Shown: positions 9,060 to 18,180, counted from the stretch's first letter. The stretch is 64,000 nucleotides of DNA from Streptomyces sp. ICC1 (GCF_003287935.1 NZ_CP030287.1:2059070-2123069), one strand, 5' to 3'. Notes: a model not told the origin generated them from the letters alone. A program made the numbers and translations.

Positions 9060-9704
9060 GTGACCACACGCATCCTGATAGCCGACGACCAAGAGGACAT
9101 CCGCAGCGGCTTCCGGTTGATCCTCGATTCGCAGCCCGACATGACCGTCGTGGGGGAGGCCGCGGACGGGGAGCGTGCGGTGGCGCTGGCCCGGGAGCTG
9201 CGGCCGGACGTGGTGCTGACGGACATCCGGATGCCGTTGCTGGACGGGCTGGAAGTGACGCGGCTGCTGGCACCCGCGACCCGGGTCGTGGTGGTGACCA
9301 CCTTCGACCTGGACGAGTACGTGCACACCGCGCTGCGGGACGGTGCCTGCGGTTTCCTGCTGAAGCGGTCGGGACCGGCGCTGCTGATCGAGGGGGTGCG
9401 GGCGGCCATGGCCGGGGACACGCTGATCAGTCCCCAGATCACGGTGCGTCTGCTGAGCCGGCTGGCCCAGGAGCACCCGGTCGCGCCGCGCGGCGGCCAC
9501 CCGTTGACGGGGCGCGAGGTGGAAATCGTACGGCTGGTGGCGAAGGGGCACACGAACGCGGAGATCGGTGCCGAGCTCTTCATCAGCGCCGGGACCGCGA
9601 AGACGCACGTCGCCAACGTGCAGGCGAAGCTGGGGGTCCGCAACCGGGTGGGGATCGCCTCGTGGGCCTGGGAGCACGGGGTGGCGCAGCCGGAACGCGC
9701 CTGA
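9060..9704 (+). CDS. Two-component response regulator, LuxR/NarL family
   Basis: The 214-residue protein has a receiver domain (1-120) with acidic pocket DDQED, phosphoacceptor Asp in VVLTDIRMP, and the conserved Thr/Lys (VVTTF, LLKRS). A C-terminal LuxR HTH spans about 140-205 (LTGREVEIVRLVAKG, NAEIGAELFISAGTAKTHV). It is the partner of the kinase encoded 10 bp upstream. The gene stops at 9704, one base before the end of the convergent rhomboid-like gene, with a parS site in the last codons of that gene. Confidence 0.93.
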   Translation: MTTRILIADDQEDIRSGFRLILDSQPDMTVVGEAADGERAVALARELRPDVVLTDIRMPLLDGLEVTRLLAPATRVVVVTTFDLDEYVHTALRDGACGFLLKRSGPALLIEGVRAAMAGDTLISPQITVRLLSRLAQEHPVAPRGGHPLTGREVEIVRLVAKGHTNAEIGAELFISAGTAKTHVANVQAKLGVRNRVGIASWAWEHGVAQPERA

Positions 9705-10376
9705 TCATGTTTCACGTGAAACACGCGCGGCCGGGGCGGCCCGCGCTGCGCGCGGGTGCGGATGCCGGGTGAGCGGCCACGCGAGCAGTCCTACGGCGAG
9801 CGCGATGGCGTGGCCGTAATCGGTGAAGGTGGCGCCGGTGAGGAGCGGGATCCCGAAGAACGCCACGGACCCCGCCAGGTAGAGCCAGCGCCAGGGGCCG
9901 GGGAGGCGGTAGGCCAGCACTCCGATGGCGGTGGCGAGGCCGTAGCTGACGCCGATGTCGACGACACGGACCATGCTGCGCGGGGCGCGGTTGTCCTGGA
10001 TGGCCATCAGGACGAGCTTCTGGCTGATCAGGGTGGCGGTGACGTGGCCGGTCGTGATGATGAAGAGCCAGCGCAGCGTGCCGAGCCAGCGTTCGACATT
10101 GGCGTGGAAGACCTCGAAGAGCACGACGTAGAGGGGGAGCGAGGCCGGGTCCTCGATCCAGAAGGCGCTGCTGAGCAGGGCCCGTATGGGGTGGCGGGCG
10201 AGCTCGTGGATGTTGCTGCTGTTGCGGTGGAGCAGGACGTGCTCGAGGTGGTCGGGCACGATCACGACCACCACGCTGGTGAGGGCGATGATCAGCAACC
10301 AGATGTGGGTTCCGGGCGCGGACCGTATCCAGGACCGTATCGGCCTGGACGGCTCGGGCTCGGGGTGCTCGATCAT
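9705..10376 (-). CDS. Rhomboid-like intramembrane protein
   Basis: The 223-residue protein has about six hydrophobic helices. It retains a GxSxG-type motif (IGVSYGLATA) and a later membrane His (DYGHAIALAVG), the Ser/His dyad pattern of rhomboid proteases, so it may cleave membrane substrates. The N-terminal lumenal helix-loop is divergent. Its last codons are the parS at 9708-9723 (VSRET then stop), and a second parS lies 60 bp upstream of its start. The gene is thus bracketed by two centromere sites 728 bp apart. Confidence 0.75.
   Translation of the reverse strand: MIEHPEPEPSRPIRSWIRSAPGTHIWLLIIALTSVVVVIVPDHLEHVLLHRNSSNIHELARHPIRALLSSAFWIEDPASLPLYVVLFEVFHANVERWLGTLRWLFIITTGHVTATLISQKLVLMAIQDNRAPRSMVRVVDIGVSYGLATAIGVLAYRLPGPWRWLYLAGSVAFFGIPLLTGATFTDYGHAIALAVGLLAWPLTRHPHPRAARAAPAARVSRET
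9708..9723. promoter_or_regulatory. parS centromere site (perfect palindrome)
   Basis: Exact TGTTTCACGTGAAACA at the convergent ends of the response regulator and rhomboid-like genes. It encodes the last residues of the latter. Confidence 0.95.
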
Positions 10377-10435
10377 GTCCCCGATGATGCCGCGCGAACC
10401 TGTGCCCCGCCTGGCCGGTGGGCCGGGCGGGGCAC

Positions 10436-10451
10436 TGTTTCACGTGAAACA
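10436..10451. promoter_or_regulatory. parS centromere site (perfect palindrome)
   Basis: Exact TGTTTCACGTGAAACA in the intergenic space between the 3' end of the ABC permease gene and the start of the rhomboid-like gene. Confidence 0.95.
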
Positions 10452-10479
10452 CCCGGCACGGGTGCGGGTGGTTCGTGCC

Positions 10480-11199
10480 CTACTCCTCGCCCGCCAGGGT
10501 GAGGCGGCGAAGCCTCTGTCCGGCGTAGAGGGTGGCGCCGACGGTGACCGCGACGAGCAGGATCACCGCGGTGGGCAGCCCGACGGTGGCGTCCACGTAC
10601 CCCTCGCCGGCGACCTTCTGCGCGAGGGCGAGCGACCACTGCTGGACGCTCAGGGTCTTGGCTCCGTCGACGAGGCTGCCGAAGAGCGACTCCCAGATCA
10701 GCGCGTAGACGAGGCCGAAGACGACCGCGTGCCGGCTGACGGTGCCCAGCAGCAGGAACAGCGCGCTGTAGGCGATCGAGGCGATGAGCGCCGCGACGGT
10801 GTAGGCGACGGCGATCTGCTGGCCGTTGCCGTTGAGGATGAAGCCGGCGATCAGGGTGGGGATCGCGGAGAAGACCATGGTGACGGCGATCGCGACGATC
10901 AGCTTGGTCATGATGATCGTCGGGCGCTTCACCGGCTTGGAGAGCAGGTAGACGATCGAGCCGTCGTCGATCTCCGGGCCGATGGCGCCGGTGCCGGCGA
11001 TGACACCGATCAGCGGGACCATCGTGGCCAGGGCGAATCCGCCGAGGAGGTCGGCGGCGACCTTGTCGTCCAGACCCGTGAAGGCGCGGACGGCGATGGA
11101 GATGAGGATCAGCAGGGCGGGCAGCGCGAAGAGGATCAGCGCGCGACGGCGGCCGAGCAGGGCCCGGTAGGTGAGCCGGGCAACGGTGGGGTTGTACAT
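10480..11199 (-). CDS. ABC-2 type transporter permease
   Basis: The 239-residue protein has six predicted membrane segments and the layout of ABC-2 permeases (cytoplasmic N-terminus MYNPTVARLTYRALLGRRRA, then paired helices). It is the last gene of a minus-strand set ATPase-permease-ATPase-permease. The upstream ATPase gene ends 14 bp before it, so the two form an exporter module. The substrate is unknown. Confidence 0.88.
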   Translation of the reverse strand: MYNPTVARLTYRALLGRRRALILFALPALLILISIAVRAFTGLDDKVAADLLGGFALATMVPLIGVIAGTGAIGPEIDDGSIVYLLSKPVKRPTIIMTKLIVAIAVTMVFSAIPTLIAGFILNGNGQQIAVAYTVAALIASIAYSALFLLLGTVSRHAVVFGLVYALIWESLFGSLVDGAKTLSVQQWSLALAQKVAGEGYVDATVGLPTAVILLVAVTVGATLYAGQRLRRLTLAGEE

Positions 11200-11213
11200 G
11201 GATGCCAGCTCCT

Positions 11214-12125
11214 TCAGGCCGCGACGAGGTAGGAGAAGACCGACTCGAGGGACTCGTCGGAGGGCGAGACCGTCAGCAGCCGGATGCCGTGCTCGCGGGC
11301 GACCCGCGGCAGCAGTTCGGTGAAGCGCCCGAAGTCGACCGCCTGGATGCGCAGGACGCCCTCCTTCAGGTCGACCTCGATCCCGGCGGTGGACGGGTCG
11401 GCGATCAGGGCCGCGGCGAGCACCCGGTCGTCGGAGGAGCGGACGAGGTAGCGGTGCGGGCGGTCCGTCATCAGGCGGCGGATCTTGCGGAAGTCTCCGG
11501 AGGCGGCGTGCCGGCCTGCGACGACCACCTCGATGTGGGAGGCGAGCTGTTCGACCTCCTCCAGGATGTGCGAGGAGAACAGCACCGTGCGGCCGTCGTC
11601 GCCCATCCGCCGCAGCAGGTCCATGAGCTGCATGCGCTGGCGCGGGTCCATGCCGTTGAACGGCTCGTCGAGCAGCAGCACGGACGGGTCGTGGACCAGG
11701 GCGGAGGCCATCTTCACGCGCTGGCGCATGCCCTTGGAGTACGTGGAGATCTTGCGGTCCTGCGCGTATTCCATCTCGACCGTGGCCAGGGCCCGCTGGG
11801 CGGCGAGCCCGTCGAGCCCGTGCAGCTCGGCGTTGGCGACGACGAACTCCTTGCCGGTGAGGAAGTCGTACATGGCCTCGCGCTCGGGCACGACACCGAT
11901 CTGCTTGTAGACCTGCTCGTTGCGCCAGATCGGGGTGCCGTCGAGGGTGACGGTGCCCGTGGAGGGGGCGAGGAAGCCGCCCATCATGTTGATGAGGGTG
12001 GACTTGCCCGCGCCGTTGGGGCCCAGCAGGCCGGTGACGCCGGGACCGATGCGCATGGTCACGTCGTTGACGGCGACGACGTTCCCGAACCAGCGGGAAG
12101 TGTGGTCGATGTCGATGATGGTCAC
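11214..12125 (-). CDS. ABC transporter ATP-binding protein
   Basis: The 303-residue ATPase has Walker A GPNGAGKST, a Q-loop (YKQIGVVPE), signature YSKGMRQRVKMA, and Walker B VLLLDEPFNGMDP followed by an H-loop (FSSHILEE). A C-terminal extension of about 85 residues is typical of drug or antibiotic exporters. The GTG start at 12125 overlaps the upstream permease stop by four bases; the longer open frame upstream is antisense-like and not used. It pairs with the permease just downstream. Confidence 0.92.
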   Translation of the reverse strand: MTIIDIDHTSRWFGNVVAVNDVTMRIGPGVTGLLGPNGAGKSTLINMMGGFLAPSTGTVTLDGTPIWRNEQVYKQIGVVPEREAMYDFLTGKEFVVANAELHGLDGLAAQRALATVEMEYAQDRKISTYSKGMRQRVKMASALVHDPSVLLLDEPFNGMDPRQRMQLMDLLRRMGDDGRTVLFSSHILEEVEQLASHIEVVVAGRHAASGDFRKIRRLMTDRPHRYLVRSSDDRVLAAALIADPSTAGIEVDLKEGVLRIQAVDFGRFTELLPRVAREHGIRLLTVSPSDESLESVFSYLVAA

Positions 12126-13009
12126 AGCCCGGCCTTCCGGTAGCGGGCCATCAGGGCGGCGTAGGAGCCGGCGATCAGGCCGAGGATGACGAGCAGGTAG
12201 ACGGTGCCGGCGGCGGCCGAGGGGGCCTCCTGGCCGGGGAAGGCGGAGGTGGCGCCGAGGAAGGCGGCCTGGAACCCGTCGATGAGGCTGATCGGGGAGA
12301 ACAGCCCCAGCCACTGGACGACTCCGGTCGATCCGGTGCTGTAGGCGATCCCCTGGACGGCCGTGACCGCGCCGAAGGGGATCAGGAGCACGGCGATGAT
12401 GGCGGCGACGCCGAAGCCGCGGCGCGGGGTGAGCGCGGCCATGACCAGGCCGAGGCCGGAGAAGAGGAGCGACAGCAGCAGTACCGACACCAGTCCCTGT
12501 CCGAATCCCTTGGTCTGGTCACCGAAGTCGAACTTCGCGAGCAGCGAGCCGATGTACATGATCACCAGCGGGGTGGCCGTGAGGATGAAGAGGGCCGAGG
12601 CCATGGCGGCGAACTTGGCCACCACGTAGTCCACGCGCTCGATGGGCCGCGAGAAGTAGAGCGGCACCGTCTTGAAGCGCAGGTCCCGGGAGACCGACTG
12701 CGGTGCCTGCGAAGCGAGGTAGAGGCCGATGATCACCTGGGTGGTCAGGGCGTACGTCGTGTACTTGATCGGCAGGTCCGTGGAGCCGGGCACGGCGATG
12801 GCGATGGCGACGAGGATCAGCGCGGGGACGCACATCACCGCGAAGAGCAGCATCGGCAGCACCTTGGACTTGGCCGAGCGGCCGAGTCCGTAGGCACCGC
12901 GCAGCGACTGCGCGAACAGCGACTTCCGGGCGTAGGCGCGGCCGAGCCGGGGGCCGTCGTAGGACCGGTAGCCGATGTTGTGGATCTGGGTCGAGGTGTC
13001 AGGCGCCAT
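12122..13009 (-). CDS. ABC-2 type transporter permease
   Basis: The 295-residue membrane protein has a cytoplasmic N-terminus (IHNIGYRSYDGPRLGRAYA) and six hydrophobic helices spread over residues 50-285. It follows its ATPase with a short overlap and is itself coupled by a GTGA overlap to the second ATPase. It belongs to the ABC-2 permease clan. Confidence 0.9.
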   Translation of the reverse strand: MAPDTSTQIHNIGYRSYDGPRLGRAYARKSLFAQSLRGAYGLGRSAKSKVLPMLLFAVMCVPALILVAIAIAVPGSTDLPIKYTTYALTTQVIIGLYLASQAPQSVSRDLRFKTVPLYFSRPIERVDYVVAKFAAMASALFILTATPLVIMYIGSLLAKFDFGDQTKGFGQGLVSVLLLSLLFSGLGLVMAALTPRRGFGVAAIIAVLLIPFGAVTAVQGIAYSTGSTGVVQWLGLFSPISLIDGFQAAFLGATSAFPGQEAPSAAAGTVYLLVILGLIAGSYAALMARYRKAGL

Positions 13010-14006
13010 CGGAACCGGCTCCCTTCTGCTGGGTGGCGGACAGCGCGGCGGCCTGGACGGCCTTCGCGTCGCTGTCGCGGAAGACCTCCGCGATGTGGTG
13101 GCGGCGCTGCTCCATGCGGACCAGGCCGATGCCGAGCTCGGCGACGGCGTCGCGGACGACGTCGTACGTCGCCTCGCCGGTGGCCTCGACGAGGAGGATG
13201 TGGCCGGCTCCGGGCAGGCCCTCCTCCTCGCCCGCGTGCAGCGTGACGCCCGCCTCGGCCAGCGCCTTGCGCAGGGCGGCGGTGCCGTCCGGGTGGGCGT
13301 CGGAGTCGGTGACCTCGACCGCGAGGGTCGTGGTGGTCTGCATGAAGTCGCTGGTGGAGCTGGAGCGCAGCAGCTTGCCGCCGTCGACGACCACCACGTG
13401 GTCGCAGGTGCGCTCCAGCTCGCCGAGGAGGTGGGAGGTGACCAGGACCGAGATGCCGAAGTCGGTGTAGACGCGGCGGATCAGGCCCAGCATCTCGTCG
13501 CGGCCGACCGGGTCGAGTCCGTTGGTGGGCTCGTCGAGGAGGACCAGCTGGGGGTCGTGGACCAGCGCCTGAGCCAGCTTGACGCGCTGCTTCATGCCGG
13601 TGGAGTAGCCGCCGATGGGGCGGTAGCGCTCCTCGTACAGCCCGACGTGGCGCAGGGTGTCAGCGGTGCGCTCGCGCGCCGCGGTCGGCGGGAGCCCGGA
13701 CATGCGCGCCATGTGCACGACGAACTCGGTGGCCGAGACGTCGGGAGGCAGGCAGTCGTGCTCGGGCATGTAGCCGACGCGTTCACGGATCGTGCCGCCA
13801 TGGGTGGCGACGTCGAGTCCGAGCACGGCGGCGGTGCCCTCGGTGGCGGGGGAGAGTCCCAGCAGAATCTTGATCAGCGTGGACTTGCCGGCCCCGTTGG
13901 CGCCCACGAGCCCGGTTACGCCGGGCCCGATGTCCAGGGAGAGCCGGTCGAGCGCGGTCACTCGGGGGTACCGCTTGCTCAGGCTTTCGGTCGCGATGAC
14001 AGTCAC
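12999..14006 (-). CDS. ABC transporter ATP-binding protein
   Basis: The 335-residue protein shows Walker A GANGAGKST, signature YSTGMKQRVKLA, Walker B LVLLDEPTNGLDP and H-loop VTSHLLGE, plus a C-terminal domain of about 110 residues of the kind found in multidrug exporters. It is the first gene of the four-gene exporter locus. The GTG start is supported by the conserved beginning (TVIATESLSKRYP). A DnaA-like 9-mer lies in its upstream region at 14130-14138. Confidence 0.92.
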   Translation of the reverse strand: MTVIATESLSKRYPRVTALDRLSLDIGPGVTGLVGANGAGKSTLIKILLGLSPATEGTAAVLGLDVATHGGTIRERVGYMPEHDCLPPDVSATEFVVHMARMSGLPPTAARERTADTLRHVGLYEERYRPIGGYSTGMKQRVKLAQALVHDPQLVLLDEPTNGLDPVGRDEMLGLIRRVYTDFGISVLVTSHLLGELERTCDHVVVVDGGKLLRSSSTSDFMQTTTTLAVEVTDSDAHPDGTAALRKALAEAGVTLHAGEEEGLPGAGHILLVEATGEATYDVVRDAVAELGIGLVRMEQRRHHIAEVFRDSDAKAVQAAALSATQQKGAGSDGA

Positions 14007-14129
14007 GTCACCGACGTTAGTGGCGGTGGACGGTCCGATCGTCAGACCTGGAGCTCGATCCTTTCTCCGCCTTCAGGACTACGGACCCTGGCAGAAGGCT
14101 GACTCCAGGCTGACGCGCACCGGACAAGT

Positions 14130-14138
14130 TTGTCCACA
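14130..14138 (+). promoter_or_regulatory. Isolated DnaA box TTGTCCACA
   Basis: An exact 9-mer in the divergent space between the ABC ATPase and the M24 gene. It forms part of a small inverted repeat (GGACAA-GT-TTGTCC, 14122-14135). A single box has uncertain meaning. Confidence 0.4.
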
Positions 14139-14233
14139 GGTCCGTGCACGGGCCTTGACGTGACCTCCGGTCATTGTCACATTCATCAGTGTCAAGTTAC
14201 GGGCGCGTACGGCTACACGGACGGACGGCTGGC

Positions 14234-15091
14234 ATGGCTGGGGACACCAAGCAACGCACCACAGAACTCTCCGCCGAACTGCGCGGGTTCAAGGAAGTGC
14301 AGCGACTCTCCTACGAGTGCGCGGAGGCCGTCGCGGCGCAGCTGCGCCCCGGTGTCACCGAGCGCGAGGCCGCGCGGATGCAGCGCGAATGGCTGCGCGA
14401 GCGCGGGGTGCGGGACTGGTTCCACATGCCGTTCGCGTGGTTCGGCGACCGCACCGCCTTCACGGACTTCAAGATCCCCCTGCAGTTCTTCCCGACGAAC
14501 CGCGCCCTGGAGCCGGGGATGCCGTTCATCCTCGACATGGCCCCGGTCTACAAGGGCTACACCGCCGACATCGGGTACTCGGGCAGCCTCGGCCTCAACC
14601 CGGTGCAGGACCGGCTCATGTCCGACCTGAAGGCGCACCGCGCGCTGATCCTGGACCAGGTGCGCGAGCGCCGCTCCCTGCGCGACATCTACGAGAACGT
14701 GGAACGGCTGATGATCAGCCAGGGGTACGCCAACCGGCACCGGGCCTACCCCTTCGGCGTCATCGCGCACAAGATAGACCGGGTCAAGGAGCGGCGCTGG
14801 TCGCCGACCGCGTTCGGGTTCGGCACCCAGGCCCTGAAGGGGCTGGCCTCCGACGCCCTGCACGGCCACCGCGAGGGCTGGTCCCCGCTGTGGAGCCCGT
14901 ACCACTTCTCCGACCACCTGCCGCAGCCCGGCCTGTGGGCGGTGGAGCCGCACCTGGGTTTCCGGGGCACCGGCGCGAAGTTCGAGGAGATCCTGGTCGT
15001 CACCGACTCCCGGGACCCCGAGGAGAGCGCGTTCTGGCTGGACGACGATCTGCCGCACGTGCGGCGCTGGGCTGAGGAGAAGGCGGCATGA
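14234..15091 (+). CDS. M24-family metallopeptidase-like protein (Xaa-Pro aminopeptidase fold)
   Basis: The 285-residue single-domain protein has a pita-bread fold. Candidate dinuclear metal ligands are present in order: Asp in FILDMAPVY, Asp in YTADIGYSG, His in the GVIAH region, Glu in WAVEPHLG and Glu in KFEEILVV. This indicates a peptidase or a related enzyme such as a creatinase-like hydrolase. The ATG at 14234 is preferred over an in-frame start 60 bases upstream because the upstream codons are not protein-like. The next gene overlaps its stop by four bases, so the two are translationally coupled. Confidence 0.85.
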   Translation: MAGDTKQRTTELSAELRGFKEVQRLSYECAEAVAAQLRPGVTEREAARMQREWLRERGVRDWFHMPFAWFGDRTAFTDFKIPLQFFPTNRALEPGMPFILDMAPVYKGYTADIGYSGSLGLNPVQDRLMSDLKAHRALILDQVRERRSLRDIYENVERLMISQGYANRHRAYPFGVIAHKIDRVKERRWSPTAFGFGTQALKGLASDALHGHREGWSPLWSPYHFSDHLPQPGLWAVEPHLGFRGTGAKFEEILVVTDSRDPEESAFWLDDDLPHVRRWAEEKAA

Positions 15092-16869
15092 GCGGGATGA
15101 CGGAGACGGGTCTGGCGGGCGCGCGCGAGCGCTGGGTGAGCACCGGCGGGGTCGAGCTCTGCGTCGTCGAGCTCGGTGACGCGCAGCGGCCGACCGTGGT
15201 GCTGGTGCACGGGTACCCGGACAGCAAGGAGGTCTGGTCGGAGGTCGCCGAGCGGCTGGCCTCCCACTTCCACGTCGTGCTCTACGACGTGCGCGGCCAC
15301 GGGCGCTCCACGGCCCCGAAGCCGCTGCGCGGCGGCTTCACCCTGGAGAAGCTGACCGACGACTTCCTCGCGGTCGCGGACGCGGTCAGCCCGGACCGCC
15401 CGGTCCACCTCGTCGGCCACGACTGGGGCTCGGTCCAGGGCTGGGAGTTCGCGACGGTGGCCCGGACCGAGGGCCGGATCGCCTCCTTCACCTCGATGTC
15501 CGGGCCCTCGCTCGACCACTTCGGGCACTGGATCAAGAAGCGGATGGCGCGGCCCACCCCGCGGCGGGCCGCCCAGTTGCTGAGCCAGGGCGCCAAGTCC
15601 TGGTACGTGTACATGCTCCACACGCCCGTGCTGCCGGAGCTCGCCTGGCGCGGGCCGCTCGGCAAGCAGTGGCCGAAGATCCTCCAGCGGATCGAGAAGG
15701 TCCCGGCCGGGAACTACCCCACGGCCTCCCTGCCCTCTGACGCCGCGCACGGCGCCTGGCTCTACCGGGACAACGTCCGGCCCCGGCTGCGCCGGCCGCG
15801 CGCCGACGCGTACGCGCACGTACCGGTCCAGCTGATCACCCCCACCGGGGACGCCTTCCTGTCCGAGCGGCTCTACGACGAGCTGGAGCTGTGGGCCCCG
15901 GACCTGGTGCGGCGCACCCTGCCGGCCAAGCACTGGGTGCCCCGGACCCGGCCCGACCAGCTGGCCGCGTGGATCACCGAGTTCGTCACCGCGCGGGAGG
16001 AGCCCGCCGCACGGGCGCCCGAGCGGAAGGCCCCGGGCAAGTACGCCGACCGGTTCGGCGGGCAGCTGGTCCTGGTCACCGGAGCCGCCAGCGGCATCGG
16101 CCGGGCCACGGCCTTCGCGTTCGCCGAGTCCGGGGCCCGCGTGGTGTGCGTGGACCGGGACGCGGAGGGCGCGGCCCGCACCGCCGACATGGCGCGGCTC
16201 GTCGGCTCGCCGAAGGCGTGGGGCGAGTGCGTCGACGTCAGCGACGAGCAGGCGATGGAGAAGCTCGGCGCGAAGGTCGCCGCGGAGTACGGGATCGTGG
16301 ACGTCCTGGTCAACAACGCCGGGATCGGCCTTTCCGGCCCGTTCCTGGAGACGACCGCCGAGGACTGGAAGAAGGTCCTCGACGTCAACCTGTGGGGGGT
16401 CATCCACGGCTGCCGGATCTTCGGCAAGCAGATGGCCGAGCGGGGACAGGGCGGGCACATCGTCAACACCGCGTCCGCCGCCGCCTACCTGCCGTCCAGG
16501 ACGCTGCCCGCCTACAGCACCTCCAAGGCGGCGGTGCTGATGCTGAGCGAGTGCCTGCGCGCGGAGCTGGCGTCGCAGTCGATCGGGGTCTCTGCGATCT
16601 GCCCCGGCATCGTCAACACCAACATCACCGCCACCTCCCGCTTCGCCGGGGTGGACGAGGCCGAGGAGAAGCGCCGCCAGCAGAAGTCCTCCCGGCTCTA
16701 CGGGCTGCGCAACTTCCCGCCGGAGAAGGTCGCCGACGCGATCCTGCTCGCGGTGGTGCAGAACCAGGCCGTGGTCCCGGTGACTCCCGAGTCCAAGGGC
16801 GCCCTGTGGATGTCCCGGTTCGCGCCGGGGACGCTGCGCCGGCTCGCGAGAGTGGAGCCCAGGCTGTGA
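15088..16869 (+). CDS. Alpha/beta hydrolase-short-chain dehydrogenase fusion (EphD-like)
   Basis: The 593-residue protein fuses two enzymes. The N-terminal half (about 25-300) is an alpha/beta hydrolase resembling epoxide hydrolases (VLVHGYPDSKEVW, GHDWGSVQGWEF with Asp in the nucleophile elbow, and a late His in AKHWVPRTRP). The C-terminal half (about 320-590) is a classical SDR with TGAASGIG for NAD(P), NNAG and the catalytic YSTSK. Mycobacterial EphD has the same layout. It may hydrolyse a lipid epoxide and oxidise the alcohol; the substrate is unknown. A perfect 30-bp palindrome follows immediately after the stop codon. Confidence 0.92.
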   Translation: MSGMTETGLAGARERWVSTGGVELCVVELGDAQRPTVVLVHGYPDSKEVWSEVAERLASHFHVVLYDVRGHGRSTAPKPLRGGFTLEKLTDDFLAVADAVSPDRPVHLVGHDWGSVQGWEFATVARTEGRIASFTSMSGPSLDHFGHWIKKRMARPTPRRAAQLLSQGAKSWYVYMLHTPVLPELAWRGPLGKQWPKILQRIEKVPAGNYPTASLPSDAAHGAWLYRDNVRPRLRRPRADAYAHVPVQLITPTGDAFLSERLYDELELWAPDLVRRTLPAKHWVPRTRPDQLAAWITEFVTAREEPAARAPERKAPGKYADRFGGQLVLVTGAASGIGRATAFAFAESGARVVCVDRDAEGAARTADMARLVGSPKAWGECVDVSDEQAMEKLGAKVAAEYGIVDVLVNNAGIGLSGPFLETTAEDWKKVLDVNLWGVIHGCRIFGKQMAERGQGGHIVNTASAAAYLPSRTLPAYSTSKAAVLMLSECLRAELASQSIGVSAICPGIVNTNITATSRFAGVDEAEEKRRQQKSSRLYGLRNFPPEKVADAILLAVVQNQAVVPVTPESKGALWMSRFAPGTLRRLARVEPRL

Positions 16870-16899
16870 GCGCGATCGCGTACGCGTACGCGATCGCGC
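16870..16899. repeat. Perfect 30-bp palindrome directly after a stop codon
   Basis: The 30 bases starting directly after the stop codon of the fusion gene are fully self-complementary, made of GCGATCGC and TACGCGTA blocks (centre ACGCGT). There is no spacer loop, so an RNA hairpin would lose a few central pairs. It may act as a terminator or a protein-binding site. Confidence 0.85.
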
Positions 16900-17160
16900 C
16901 GCGGCGGGTGGCCTTCGACGGGAAGACCACCTCCTCTTCGAGCGGCTGCTGAGGGAGAGCCCGCCCTTCGGAGCACCGGTCCCGGCGCGGAGGAGGTTGG
17001 AGAGAGCTCGGCATGGCCATACCCCGCTACCTGCGGCGGTCGTACCATCCCTCGCAGGAGGGCTCGCTGCGCAGGGCGGTCGAGTACCTTGCGGCTTCGC
17101 CTGCCGCCCGCTCCGCGGCGGGCGCGGTCGGCCGAGCCGCCATGTCGTAGGGAGCCGGGA

Positions 17161-18075
17161 TTGTCCGAGCAGGCAGTAGCCGAGTACCGGATCGAGGATC
17201 TGGCGCACCACAGCGGTGCGACCGTCCGCACGATCCGGGCGTACCAGGACCGCGGTCTGCTGCCGAAGCCGGAGCGCCGAGGCCGCTCCAACGTCTACCG
17301 GGACACGCATCTGGCGCGGCTGCGCCAGATCGCCGACCTGCTGGACCGCGGCTACACCCTGGCCTCCATCAAGGAACTGCTGGAGGCCTGGGACGCGGGC
17401 CGCGGGCTCGGCGGCGTCCTCGGGCTGGTCGCCGAGGTGCACGGACCGTGGACGGACGAGGAGGCGGCCCGGATCACCCGGGACGAGCTGAACGACCGGT
17501 TCGGCGGCAAGCCCGACGACGACGCGGTCGGCGAGGCCTGCGAACTGGGAGTGCTGGAGCGGATCCCGGGGCGCCCTGACCAGTACCTGGTGCCCTCCCC
17601 GCAGGAGCTGGCGGTGGCCGCCGAGCTGTATGCCGCCGGGGTCCCGCTGCCCGCGATCACCGGTCACCTGCGGGAGCTGCGCGGCCAGGTGGAGCACATC
17701 GCCTCGCGCTTCCTGGAGTTCACCACGGAGCACGTCTTCGCCCGCTACCTGGGCGCCGTCCCGCCCACGGACTCGGACGCGGCCGAGGCGGCGACGATGG
17801 TGCGCAGACTGCGGCCGCTGGCGCAGCAGTCGGTGGACGCGGAACTGGCCCGGGCGATGCGGCTCTTCGCGACCCGGCACCTGCAGCGGCACCTCGGAGC
17901 CGTCGGGACCCCGCAGCCTTCGGGGCCGGCTCCGGTGGCGCTGCCCGCCGAGACCGTGCGGGCGGTGCAGGAGCTGGTGGGCGCCGACCACGTGGCGGAG
18001 TTCGTCCGGGCCGCCACGGAGCGGGAGCTGCAGGCCCGGACGATGAACGATCTGGCGAGCCGGGGCGGCCGGTAG
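17161..18075 (+). CDS. MerR-family transcriptional regulator
   Basis: The 304-residue protein begins with a MerR winged HTH (about 8-75: YRIEDLAHHSGATVRTIRAY, GLLPKPERRGRSNVYRDTHL). This is followed by a long helical C-terminal region without the cysteines of metal-sensing MerR proteins, so it probably senses an organic ligand or another protein. The TTG at 17161 is chosen because it gives the family-typical short leader; an in-frame upstream extension is Arg/Ala-rich. It has its own promoter region after the palindrome. Confidence 0.85.
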   Translation: MSEQAVAEYRIEDLAHHSGATVRTIRAYQDRGLLPKPERRGRSNVYRDTHLARLRQIADLLDRGYTLASIKELLEAWDAGRGLGGVLGLVAEVHGPWTDEEAARITRDELNDRFGGKPDDDAVGEACELGVLERIPGRPDQYLVPSPQELAVAAELYAAGVPLPAITGHLRELRGQVEHIASRFLEFTTEHVFARYLGAVPPTDSDAAEAATMVRRLRPLAQQSVDAELARAMRLFATRHLQRHLGAVGTPQPSGPAPVALPAETVRAVQELVGADHVAEFVRAATERELQARTMNDLASRGGR

Positions 18076-18136
18076 TGCTCGATCAGTAGTCCACAGGGCG
18101 GATCGCTCTTTTGCCGCCGAAACCGGCCCAAAGGGC

Positions 18137-18145
18137 TGTGGACAA
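18137..18145 (-). promoter_or_regulatory. Isolated DnaA box TTGTCCACA (reverse)
   Basis: TGTGGACAA on the plus strand, between the convergent MerR and aquaporin genes, with a weaker copy (CCTGTGGGGAA) about 20 bp away. As a single exact site it may be accidental. Confidence 0.35.
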
Positions 18146-18180
18146 CTCCCCCCACCCTGTGGGGAACCATGCCCCGGAGG

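Noticed and set aside
14746..17991. Long minus-strand frame (1081 codons) opposite the M24, hydrolase-SDR and MerR genes
   Set aside because: Shadow of real genes; no motifs, His/Gly/Arg-rich composition.
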